From Lingula anatina (Eukaryota; Brachiopoda; Lingulata; Lingulida; Lingulidae), in NCBI RefSeq assembly GCF_001039355.2, contig NW_019774847.1:838034-902033 (forward strand): a DNA stretch of 64,000 bases. The letters are read 5' to 3'. Below are positions 53,911 through 64,000 of the stretch, one piece after another. A program made the translations under genes and the position numbers. Position 1 is the first letter of the stretch, and every line of letters starts with the position of its first letter. The notes beneath the pieces were generated by a model. The model did not search any database and was not told the origin of the DNA. It saw only the letters and a program-made list of their open reading frames with translations.

Positions 53911-54133
53911 CACTTTAAGGCTCTGTTCTCACAACTTTTAGATCGATCTATCACCGCGGGGAGTCTCACTAGATTACTGTCAGATAATCCCCCTTAAGTG
54001 TCCGTCCCCGCCTACTACAAGCTTTAAGGGGTAATTAACTTTCGTGTCCGCCCGGCTGACAGCTATTTAGCGTGAACCCCCAGGGAGTTAGGTCGATCCA
54101 ATGTAGGTCGATCTAATCTATGAGAATGGGGTG
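53911..54133. mobile_element. Diverged GATCGATC-family palindromic MITE
   Basis: Ends TTAGATCGATCTA and TAGGTCGATCTAAT with inverted inner segments; AAGGGGTAATTAACT matches the other family members. Confidence 0.5.
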
Positions 54134-54499
54134 TAAGATTAACTGCTTGATTTCCTTCATTCCACTGTGCTACAGAAGATTATCTGTGCCAAACATGGAG
54201 TAGTTCAGTTTACGTAAGATATCAGTTCACGCGGAACAACACAGGTTCATCTGGGATTACACACCTATTCCGTGATTATTCCTTAGTGTGTTTTTTTTTA
54301 AACTTTATGACGTTTGTGTTTGTCAGTGTGGTTTAAATTTTCTATTGATCTTAACTACGCGTTCTTTTCCCACCCACCCACATAACCCACATAACCCACA
54401 GCGGCGTCAGCATTTGAAGTAATATGTCACGGCAATAACCACCGTCTGTAAACGCAATCAAGTCACATTTTTTTCGAGAAGTATCGCTTTAACTTCTGC

Positions 54500-54754
54500 C
54501 TACAAACACTGTGGCTCATAAGTTTCGGGGGAGGGGGTCGAGGAAACACTAACTTCACTTCGTGAATATAAACCTGTAGACGAGGGCATCTTCAATCTAG
54601 TACGTGGGGAGATGACTTGATGTGATCTCGTTTTGCTGGCTATAGTTTTCTCAGGTTGGGTGCTAGAAGGAAAACGGGACACCCCATAGCTGGGGGGTGT
54701 ACGTGCCTTCTGTCTCTCCCTTCCCCCTGCTGCTCCCCCTCCCCGTGGCCTCAT
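54500..54754 (-). CDS. Hypothetical open frame, possible C-terminal exon
   Basis: It encodes 84 residues with balanced composition (starts MRPRGGGAAGG, ends STPSPETYEPQCL) and continues open for about 20 codons upstream of the ATG. It resembles a disordered C-terminus. No family was recognised and no upstream exon identified. Base composition is higher in GC than the surroundings. It may be chance. Confidence 0.2.
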   Translation of the reverse strand: MRPRGGGAAGGRERQKARTPPSYGVSRFPSSTQPEKTIASKTRSHQVISPRTRLKMPSSTGLYSRSEVSVSSTPSPETYEPQCL

Positions 54755-54896
54755 CCCCGCACATCTGCCGCTGGCTAGGGGCTTGGCAGCATTCGTCCGT
54801 GAAGGGGTACATCATTCTGATGATAAAAATATGTCCCAAGAATGATTTTATTCTATTGTAAATTGAGTCTGTTTGTAAATTTTGCTGAATTAATTG

Positions 54897-55064
54897 CAGG
54901 GGCGGATTTAGGCCGTCTTTTGGGTCTTCTGGAAGACGGTCAGATTTTCAGGTTTACATTGTCAGCCATCTAATGTTTTCTGTCGGAAGACGGTCAAAAA
55001 TGGAAGATGGATCAACAAAGATAATTTGGAAGACTGTCAGAAAATATCTCTGGATCCGCCCCTG
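54897..55064. mobile_element. 168-bp MITE with CAGGGGCGGAT ends and AATTG target duplication
   Basis: The termini CAGGGGCGGATTTAGG and CTGGATCCGCCCCTG are inverted; AATTG flanks both sides (54892-54896, 55065-55069). There are two internal GGAAGACGGTCA motifs. Ends and target length match the 714-bp element at 37165. Confidence 0.85.
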
Positions 55065-55069
55065 AATTG

Positions 55070-57800
55070 CTTAATTTGCGCGGTTCCGGTGCAACGAAAC
55101 AGAGGATATAGGTATGGGAATGGGGTCTTACACTTTAAACAGTGCTCCCGCAAGTGGCCCACGTGCTCGACAAAAACAAAACGCTGAACTACACGTATAT
55201 AAATGTAAAGAATGGGCCTCCGCTTCATCATTTCATTTCCGTCGCCCCCCCCCCCCATCCTGAATCCTCCATCGTGGGTGCTTATTTACTGTACGCTTGC
55301 AAGATGAGACGACTGTATGATGAATAAATGATAAGAAATAACTTCCATGTAAACAGAGTGTGCTCTTGATTCAGACATGCTTAATTCAAATCAATACCTT
55401 TAATGTTGTCATTTTGTATTTCGGTTTAAATGGATTATGTGCAAAACAAGAACGGCATATTGCAATTGTGTATGTTCATTTATAATGGCTAAAACTGTAA
55501 CCCGAACAGCTCCAGCATGCATCAAGCGTGGTAGGCAAAAGATAGATACATTAATACGGTACTGTAATAGCTAGAAGAGCTTGACTAGATAGAAGTTAAC
55601 AGCGCTCTCAGGGTAAGCTTTTCTTCCTGGACGTTCTTGTCGCTGTTGCTGTTGTTATAATTATTTCACTAGTCTGCTAATTGAGGCTAGAGACGCAGCT
55701 CACAACTGTGAACAAAATTAAAATAATCCGTACGCAGATAGCATTATTATTGATTGAATTATAAATTCTTTATTACCGTCAATCTATTTACGACTGAGAG
55801 CCCAGCCAGTAGCACTCAAATATTACAGTTTTGTTATGAGACTATGAGACAAAGCGGCAAACCTGGACATTTACTGAGGCAGCGTCAAAGACAAGGAAGG
55901 TAAGGCACTACACGTTAATTGCGATCGAACAAATGAAAAATTTCGAATGGTAAATAACTGTAAGATCGGATCCAATCAGCCACGTGTAAAAATAAATATT
56001 TTCGGCCCTAAACAGCGCCTACGAGAACACTCAGTCTTTTACGTGCTTAAAAAAGGTAGCAAATAAACATTTGTATAAACCCCTCCATATAAATATATAA
56101 ATTGATAAATAAACAGTCGTTTTTCAATAAGATAGGCGACAAAGCTGTTTGATTTGAGGAGGACGTTTTTAAACCTTGCCTTTACCGCGTGCCAAGTGAT
56201 CCGTAGATAAGGAAGAACAGAACTTCCTAGAAGGTTGCGAAGTGCTGAGGTATTACGCGGGTACAATCGGCACACCTCCTTGTGTTGGTTTATTCACGTC
56301 ATTTCAGCACTTAAAGGTGCTCAATCGACACAGGACAGAAACGACAGTAGGGGAGAGCATGAACAAATCACAGTGAATGTGTGAATGCCATTTTATTTTG
56401 CATCAATGTTTCTGGTTTCCAATTATTGACTTCGTGTCGTTCTGGCGGGGTATTTTGCACTTGCAAAAAAATTCGTTTACACAACTTGCATGCTTCGATC
56501 ATTTTGTAAAACATGAATGAAAATGACATTGGATGTGGGTGTGGTATGTGAAAAATGGACACATTCACATGTTATAGATTCTAGACAGTGGACATGAATT
56601 CGTATAGAAAGACGGTATAATTAACTGGGTCTGCCGCTAGGAGTGGTGTATTGCGCAAGACAAGCCTATGCCGCACCCTGATCTGTCCCGAGCTATGAGG
56701 GCACGTGTCAGTGTGTCAATAAAAAACAGGTGCCACCAAGATTTATTTGTTCATGTAAAAGGTAAAAGGAAAAAAAGCAGAAAGCAAATATGCGGGGCAA
56801 ACAACGTGAAGTGTGCCTTGGGATAATGTGTACTGGGCACGTGCTGGGGAGTTGGTGGGGGGGGGGAGAGGAGGGGGGCGTCAGCCTATTTGTCAAGCAG
56901 ATTATATATCTTAAACCACCTCTGTAGTTAGATGGCTGTTAGTTCTGGCTGAGCGTCTAGTTCTGCTTGGAAGGGGGAATAACAACTGGTACAGGTTGTA
57001 ACAAGATTAGAGTAAGATTATACGTATTTACATAGGCAATGACCACAAGATTACAGAAAGGCTATCTATATTGATTTAGGCAATGATCAGACAGAGGTTT
57101 ACTATCTTGATAAATCCACAGAATGATATATAGGCCTATCTTGATATATATATATACACTAAGCAAATCAAGCAGAAAGCGCCCCAAGACGTCTTGTCTT
57201 ACATAACTTAAATTAAAGGGCAACACCATAGGGTTTTCCCGCAAAATGGCTTTTCCCGTTAAAATAAGTAAATATCCGCGTCCTCACGATTCATTCACCT
57301 ATCCTTCTCTGCACTTGGATTCGACTCTTAATTGAATTTATGAAAATTAATTTAATTTAAAATGATTAGCCAGTCATAAAAGCCAGCAACCATCATCCTA
57401 CATGCTCCCATATAAATATCAACATCAGGGGCACCCCAAAAATAATTGAAGGGGTTAAATCGTTTTTAAGTTGTATGTTATGTTATATAAGAAGCATTTG
57501 GGGGATTTTCAAACCCACAGTGTACCTTAAAATTATTGACAATTATCTTCTATATTGATTTATCCATTTCTTATTTCTTTAAATCTTATGTAAACAAACA
57601 GTAGCATGAGAAGCAGACATACCATGTTAACGTGTAACATTATATGCTGAATAAATGATTTCCATGATTAAATCTGGCGATCTCAAATGGAATAGAGGAA
57701 GTACTGCATGTATTGTTCTCGGAAAGCAAGCGCAAAATCGTTAATAGCATTCGTTGATGAATAAAACATGTAGCAAAATGTGTTTTTCTCTGAGATCCCT
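55070..57800. other. Gene-poor intergenic stretch
   Basis: No frame with splice or family support. Homopolymers of C (about 55244-55256) and a G-rich tract (about 56858-56880) are present. Nothing further was recognised. Confidence 0.5.
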
Positions 57801-58034
57801 TTCCCATACTTAGATCGATCTAGCGGGATCAACCCATCTCGGAGGGGTTTCTCACTAAATTGCATTTAGCTTAAGCGGCTCTGATGTACTACTGAAGCTG
57901 TTAGGGGGTAATTCACTATTGTTTAGCAGATTCAGTAGGCGTGCCAGACATCTAAGCCACTAAATCTGAGTGCAATATAGCAAGAAACCCATCGCATATG
58001 GGTCGATCCTGCTCGATCGATCTAGGTATGGGAA
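57801..58034. mobile_element. GATCGATC-family palindromic MITE, cleanest copy
   Basis: It starts TTCCCATACTTAGATCGATC and ends GATCGATCTAGGTATGGGAA. Inner inverted parts include ACTGAAGCTG against CAGATTCAGT and GGCTCTGATGT against ACATCTAAGCC. About 234 bp, non-coding. Confidence 0.8.
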
Positions 58035-58914
58035 CGACGTCTTAGTGGTAAATTAAAGCGCTCCAGCTAGTCCTTGAAGCGACACGGGTTCTAGTGCCTT
58101 TTAAGACCCAACAGACTACCACAATTATCAAATTACACAAAATCCTACGTAATGGTGAACACTAACGCGTTCATTTGGCGAGTACGTGAAGGAAATCCAC
58201 ATTTTGAAAGGCTAAAAAGAATACAATTCACTATGCAGTGCGTTTCTTTGTCCTCAGCAAACTTGACGTCCAGTGAAACCTGAAGCGGTAAAAGACGTTT
58301 TCTAAACCAGAACTAATAAGGAAGCTTGGCCATTTCCTGACGGTTCACTGGCTTAACGAAATCAAACACACCTGTATGCAAATGAGTGTACAGAATAAGA
58401 ATAAGGTTGACGAAATTCACTAACAAACCCGGCCATTGTTGCCTTACATGTATCAGGACGTGAAGTTTTATATACCCTGCGTAGAAGGTAAGTTTTCAGT
58501 GTCCCCTGAAACTCGGTGGCTGTTGTTTGAGTGATATTATTTTAAACACTTTTCTCCCATAAATGTCCTCAATCACCTATTAGGGTGCGGCTATAGCCAC
58601 TCCCCTGAAATGAGTTTTTATGCCAATTCACCTTCTTTTGTTCGTGACCGTTAACATCTGTCAATACAACGAGGTGTATGTATATATAAGAGCAATGAAG
58701 TTAAAGAAAACTCGTCAACAGAACCGATCTGGTCCATCATATCAGACCCGAGGCGCGTGTAGTGCGGGAAAAAATCAGGTAAGTCCGGCGGCCACATGTA
58801 AGCACGTGTAAGCACGTGTAAGTTGCCCCCCTACGAACACATATTGGAGAATGTTTATAAGTCACAATGCCAGGTGATCATGTCAGGACAGAGGTAAGTT
58901 AGGTGGCACATAGA

Positions 58915-58949
<35 letters not shown>

Positions 58950-58998
58950 AGTGCAAACAAGAAAAGAACCTACTTCGTGCCATGAGTTGTCATTAGCC
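58035..58998. other. Intergenic stretch with (AAAT)n microsatellite
   Basis: An AAAT repeat lies at about 58914-58951. No gene recognised. Confidence 0.5.
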
Positions 58999-59193
58999 AT
59001 TCACAAACAGTTAATCCGCGGACTAACTAGTTCACGGATAAAACATGGAGGGCACTTGACAATGGACCCCCTCCTCTCAGCTACGTCCAAGCAGGCACAA
59101 AGCAATTGAATTTCTGCACGCTGAAAAGTGGGGCGCGCCATATTTCATCCGCGGAATAGTTAGTCCGCGGATCAATGGGTTGTGAACACTGCC
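58999..59193. mobile_element. Palindromic MITE with TTCACAA ends
   Basis: TTCACAAACAGTTAATCCGC and CCGCGGACTAACTA on the left pair with TAGTTAGTCCGCGG and GGGTTGTGAAC on the right. The inner GCGCGCCATATTTCATC resembles the element at 19447-19612. Confidence 0.75.
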
Positions 59194-59308
59194 TTAGTCC
59201 CTGGCACGTGGGTTTTCAGTTTTTATATTCTACTTTAACAAATTTCTACCCCTGACATGTGTACTGTCCTAAAAGTTTAATAACCACTTTGAGGTATGCA
59301 TTCATTAT

Positions 59309-59720
59309 GAGCGCATTCTCAACGAATTAAGCCAGGCTTTACAAAGCCGGTGACCTAAAAATGGCGGACGTACATGAAAGAAAAACCGCCTAATCTTTTA
59401 ATAGTCTCTCCGCCTCTCACACGCCTCCCCACCTGTCGTCCCTGCGGGGTACAGTAATTAAATCTCGGCTCCGAACATTAATATTTCCGTGAATATCTCT
59501 GGTGATATTATCTCCGTAGATAGTCGATTCATTGCTGCTCTACGGGCCAAATTATTCCTTTTTCGTCTCTGTTTTCAAAGATAATAGAACAGAAGAGCTT
59601 TTTTCCTTCGATCGCCTTCAGCCGCCATGCTTTCTTCACCACGAGTTTAACTGATGAGCATGCGCACTTAATATTTCTCAGGTAGCTTCCGCATGGCGAA
59701 CGGAGACGCGATTTAATTAC
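59309..59720. mobile_element. Second copy of the 714-bp foldback element, inverted core, truncated by gap
   Basis: It shares the arms (GCGCATTCTCAACGAATTAA, CTAATCTTTTAATAGTCTC) with the element at 37165, but the central 300 bp run in the opposite direction, so it is inserted in the other orientation. The outer CAGGGGCG end is absent on the left; the right end falls in the gap. Confidence 0.85.
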
Positions 59721-59768
59721 NNNNNNNNNNNNNNNNNNNNNNNNNNNNNNNNNNNNNNNNNNNNNNNN

Positions 59769-59848
<80 letters not shown>
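59721..59848. other. Assembly gap (48 N) followed by an 80-base T run
   Basis: N occupy 59721-59768 and T occupy 59769-59848. Such a long homopolymer beside a gap is likely an assembly or gap-filling artefact; its length should not be trusted. Confidence 0.9.
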
Positions 59849-59849
<1 letters not shown>

Positions 59850-60717
59850 TTCGTATCCAGCTGTAAAGATGTGTCTGCTAAAATGCGTAGGTTTTAGATA
59901 TGCACTCATTTAAATTCGTAATACGATATATAGTTTTACAGGTATGTTACTCCTACGCGTTTTTTTTTTGTACGTATCCAATTGTAACGGTGTGTCTGCT
60001 AAAGTGCGTAGGATTTAGGTCGTTATGAATTGTAATTTCATCGGATTGAATCAGTGTTATATCGTATTATATATTAAGCTACTTTTTTGTGACCTGCTTA
60101 ATGCAGGGACGGCTCTTAAGAGGGGTTATAAAAGTCGTATGAACTCCGTAACATTCTGTACACTGAAATATATCCTGAACTTACATACATGTACGTACGG
60201 TAATGACAGCCAGGACGATCTGTACCCCAGCAAATACGCTTCCCACAGGACAGAGGACGCTTTGACAAAACAATTGTGTGACAATATTTTTTTTGATAAT
60301 TCAATTTCCTCGCAGAATTTTGTCACTACACATTTTCTATAAATTAAAACCTAATTTACGCCAGTAACAGATTTTCCAAACAAACAATCAAATAAACAGA
60401 CAAACAAATAAACAGGTAAACAGGTGAAATAAATAGGAAGATATCAGTATATGAAAGTAGGGGAGAAGTCAATGAATTTTGTTAAATCCCAGAAAAACTG
60501 GCTTGTGTTATTAGATCTATTTTGTTCGTAATACTGGACGTTATGTTTGTACACACATTGGTGTTACATGTAGTTGTGCCCTAGTGATCAGAACGGTTAT
60601 AATATATCTGACCCTGATAGGCTTATCTTTATGACTTTTATTTGCTTTTTAAGAATCGTGAAAGAACTTCTTGGAAGAGAAGGTCACAAACCGCCAGCTA
60701 AACCTGTGAAATCAAAC
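59849..60717. other. Upstream region of the IL-17 receptor-like gene
   Basis: AT-rich; a repeated CGTATCCA(G/A)(C/T)TGTAA segment occurs at about 59852 and 59973. No TATA box is convincing. The frame containing the receptor ATG stays open upstream to 60574, but the Kozak context AACATGG and the signal peptide favour 60718. Confidence 0.4.
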
Positions 60718-60864
60718 ATGGCTTTAAAATCCACCTTGATCTGCACGGCTCTGTTGGCGTTGGCTCAGTTGGATTTGACGGGGGCTGCGTCGTGCTACCA
60801 ATCAGAATTGGTAAGTAAATTATCGCTCTCTCTCCCCTTGCTGTCTAACAACCCTAACCCTTCC

Positions 60865-60901
<37 letters not shown>

Positions 60902-61072
60902 AGAAGTATTACAGTTGTATTCAGGGATGTGAAACGATGAGTAATTGTGTTCGTAAAATATACATCAAGCAATTGTATTGTAATTGGGTGGTATATTCGA
61001 AGACACTGTTGTTTTATATTTCAGAACATCACTCGACCATTTTGTACTGCAAACAAAGGTATGTTGCACTAC

Positions 61073-61106
<34 letters not shown>

Positions 61107-62183
61107 GACCTATTGTTGTCGTCGTGTATAATCCGTCCTTATTCACACTGATACTGTATATGTAAATATTGGCGCCTGCACTGTGATGTGACCTGCACGT
61201 AGTAATAGTCGTGATTAACTCATTCTGAATCGTAGCTCCGCGTTAATTTTTAATCTCAGTTTGAATCAGAAAATACTCATTCCGTAAAATATGAACTATT
61301 TGTCCTCAAGTGCCGTGTTTGTATATCTGATCGATACAAAAGCATGCAGTGTTCACCTCTCTTATAAGGCGTAGTGCGTTTCATTCAACTATAGTGTGAC
61401 TTAATTATATGCCACCGAATGGGGGGAACCTTTAGTCATCAATGCTTCACGGATTGTTTATTGATAAGATCGATAACCGGTAACATAAACCGGAATAACC
61501 ATTTCTGTTTCTTCCAATTTCGAATGCAGCTTATTCGCACTCAGTGGATTAAAAGGGTCTTTTGTCTGTGATATTCAGATGTTGATGAAATAATGAATAA
61601 GAGAAAGATCAATCTGATTGCAATAAATCTGGTTCCTCTAGCTGTAATATTGTGTAGCAATGGGAAAGCTATGCCGTACATAGACCAGGACCGATGTGTC
61701 ATCCATTATTTCATCACAACTGTGAATCATTTTCAAAGTGGTTACATCTATCTAAAACAAACTAACAAAAATGGTAATTCAGTCATTAGAATTAATGGAC
61801 TACCAGTATTGTGTATCGCTCATAGGTGGTATCAATACTAAAATCGTACTAGGTACAAATGCAATGTAGTTTAAGGGCTTATTCCCAATGTAACCATCGT
61901 TCGTGCCAGTATTTCGTGTCCTTTATCGTGCAGCTTCCGTGTGAAGGCAGACGGCAGCGTCCGTGTGAAGGCAGACGGTGGCCTACCACATATTGTAGTA
62001 ATATCGTATATGCATCACATATCACAGTTACATCGCGGTATAAAAGCAACTTTACGCAAGCGAACGTCGAACTGGTGGTGCAATTTTATTAGAATGAAAA
62101 GTAACGCTGGGGAAAAATGGACGTATCCGTCGCATGCATGGAACTATAGCATCGGTGCCCGAAGGACAAAATTTGTTATTTTA

Positions 62184-62219
<36 letters not shown>

Positions 62220-64000
62220 CATTACTTCTACTACAACTACTACTACATGTACAACTTTAAGTACTACTACTGCTACAACTACAACTACTTATATACTGCT
62301 ACTACTACTACTACTGCTACTACCATTACTTCTACTACAACTACTACTACATGTACAACTTTAAGTACTACTACTGCTACAACTACAACTACTTATATAC
62401 TGCTACTACTAGTGGGTATAATGATATGAGTTCGTGTCCCCATTAATTCACCATAAACAAGTCACTTGATTTTTTCCAGTTTCCTGCCTATTTATCTGGG
62501 ATAACCGTGAACACGTGAGCATCCTGAACCCCGGGCCTCCCAGAGATATGGATGCGACGTGGACCGGTACAGACTCTGACGTCAGCATAACCTGGAAGGT
62601 CCCGGATGATGGTGAGTACATATATATATATGTTTAATACATATGACATACAGTATGCCATGAAAAGTAGCGAATATAGAATATGCAGACTTTATTTTTG
62701 ATTAAAGCAAATTTAAAACATATACAGTAACTCAGGTGTAATTTGTGTGTGTTCTTTTCTTTTTCTTTGAGGAGGTGGCGTTGGTGGTTGGTAACGTATA
62801 AATGTTTTCAATGTGAATGTTTTAAATATGCAGTTGTATTTACCTTAGATACATGAAATCGATTGCACATACGTAATTGAAACACGTATACTATCATCAA
62901 TTATATACCGCTGAGGTCCAAACGTATAGACGTATAGACATTTGAATGTATTGAATTAAACAGACACTCACTTGTGTTTTACATTCAGCTTCAGTTCACG
63001 GGTTGAATGGGTTCTATGTGGATATAGGCGGGGTGTACTGTGCATACTTCAATCTGACCACAGCCGTCTGGACTAAAGACACAACCAAGGTAAAACTAAT
63101 CAGGATAGCCAAAGCAGCAAATTAACACCAGGTGTTCAGGGGAGGATTATTATTAAGAATGCGGTGATGGCGATGGCGTTTATGATGTAACCAACTGTAT
63201 TGATAGTAATAGTAATTTAAGGAATGCATAGTTGGAGCATGCAAGAAATAAAAATGAGCACTTTGCTCTATACGTGAACACCTTCATCGCAGGTAGCTTA
63301 TAGCATTAAAAGGGAAGTTAAAAGGGAGTTAGGGGACCGAAAAGGGGTTTCAAAACCGACCTTTGTCTTAAAATAAGATCTAAAAAAAATCATATGGGCT
63401 TTATAAGACCTGTTATATAAGCAAATCGTCAAAATTTGCTTATTTTTCCAGATTGTCTTTCAACACACAGTGAGAATTACACATGGCATGGCGCCCTTTG
63501 GTAACACAGTGATCATAGATGTATGCAGTCTACCACGTCGTACTACAGAACCGTATAATTGCGAAATGAAACACATGCAACTGACCTCCTCCACGCCCTC
63601 GGGTATGTTTTTTTTATCATAATCTTTGAACTACATGTGCGGGCCATTGTATCATGCTTGCCAGCACTGCATGGCGTGTGTTTTGACTACACGAAAACCC
63701 GCCAGCGAGGCGCATAAAGAATCGGCACCTGGACAGTGTAGTTTAAATTAAATGCTGTTTCAAGATTTATCTTCTGTTTATTTGATTTGAGCCCTTTAAT
63801 ACAGTAGTTAGTTTATATGATCTTTGAAAACGCCCTTAATTCGTACTCTCTTAGTCTGTACCCTCTTTATTTTAAACTGTCATATAAATTTATGTAGCGA
63901 CCACTGCCCCAGCTGACTGGACCACGGAGATTTCCATTCGGACTCTGCAATGCAAGGAACAGGTGCTGGTCAGTTTCCAATTGGCTCCTGAAGAATTTAA
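60718..64000 (+). CDS. Interleukin-17 receptor-like protein, ectodomain exons (partial at 3' end)
   Basis: Exons: 60718-60810, 61025-61058, 62480-62611, 62989-63089, 63452-63602, 63898 to the window end; all phases close. The protein begins with a signal peptide (MALKSTLICTALLALAQLD), then CYQSELNITRPFCTANK, and a fibronectin-III-like D1 with PPRDMDATWTG, DVSITWKVPDDASVHGLNGF, CAYFNLT, IVFQHTVRI and VIIDVCSLPRR. A linker CEMKHMQLTSSTPS follows, then the start of D2 with DWTTEISIRTLQCKEQVLVS. The order W, SV..L.GF, C..F, LP, C..M, then W..EIS..TL....VSF parallels vertebrate IL-17RA, a single-pass receptor signalling through a cytoplasmic SEFIR domain. Membrane segment and SEFIR domain lie beyond the window, so the subtype and even the family remain to be confirmed. 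Confidence 0.62.
60857..60901 (+). repeat. (CT)n microsatellite in receptor intron 1
   Basis: Dinucleotide tract; a second lies at 61075-61102 in intron 2. Confidence 0.9.
62185..62410 (+). repeat. (TAC)n-derived 104-bp tandem duplication in receptor intron 2
   Basis: A complex block containing ACATGTACAACTTTAAGTAC recurs 104 bp later with identical interior, embedded in ACT/TAC trinucleotides. Confidence 0.9.

Noticed and set aside
56039-56275. Minus-strand frame with a plausible protein-like stretch (NLLGSSVLPYLRITWHAVKA)
   Set aside because: No recognisable family, no splice signals in phase and AT-rich ends; could be a decayed transposon piece, but unsupported.
59529-59909. Lys-rich minus-strand frame beside the second gap
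   Set aside because: The Lys run is a translated T homopolymer and the frame crosses the gap; only the transposon part is meaningful.
61941-62429. Tyr/Thr-rich frames in the receptor intron
   Set aside because: Translation of (TAC)n repeats lying within an intron whose flanking exons splice cleanly.

Overview
The window is nuclear DNA from an intron-rich bilaterian animal. It is most likely a highly polymorphic marine invertebrate such as an amphioxus or a mollusc; nothing visible decides between them. It uses the standard genetic code and GT-AG introns of about 100-2,000 bp. Microsatellites and small DNA transposons are dense, and there are several assembly scars. No prokaryotic features, CRISPR arrays or intact transposase/reverse-transcriptase genes were seen.

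Layout. (1) 222-13034, + strand: the last 25 coding exons (1,364 residues) of an axonemal dynein heavy chain, best match DNAH2, every splice phase closing. (2) 16039-25072, - strand, convergent with DNAH2: a complete 13-exon gene (743 aa) with a FAM194 domain, ERICH6-like. (3) 25763-29584, + strand, divergent from ERICH6 across a 690-bp intergenic promoter: a complete five-exon RBMX2 (394 aa), a spliceosomal RES-complex RNA-binding protein. (4) 30455-52201, - strand: a tandem array of four fibrinogen-related domain (FReD) genes with identical exon structure (signal exon, coiled-coil exon, four FReD exons). Copies A, B and C are complete. Copy D lacks a signal exon and loses its last exon in a sequence gap. 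(5) 52202-60717: gene-poor, with MITEs, hairpins and a gap. (6) 60718-64000, + strand: signal peptide and ectodomain start of an interleukin-17-receptor-like protein running off the window. The FReD lectins and the receptor together suggest an innate-immunity neighbourhood next to a ciliary/housekeeping gene block.

Most unusual signal. Exon/intron junctions in DNAH2, ERICH6, RBMX2 and the FReD genes are repeatedly tandem-duplicated, leaving one to seven decoy donors or acceptors on the intron side. The clearest cases are an eight-donor array with 35/59-bp spacing after a DNAH2 exon, a 65-bp acceptor unit present three times, and 44-bp donor arrays in the FReD paralogues. Other notable points: (ATAAT)n microsatellites abut the acceptor of every coiled-coil exon; transposons in the array can be dated by filled/empty-site comparison among paralogues (a 714-bp foldback element with 5-bp TSD CGAAC, and a 632-bp TTAA-flanked element); and a 2,007-bp repeat joined by a single N at 41471 is probably an unmerged contig overlap.
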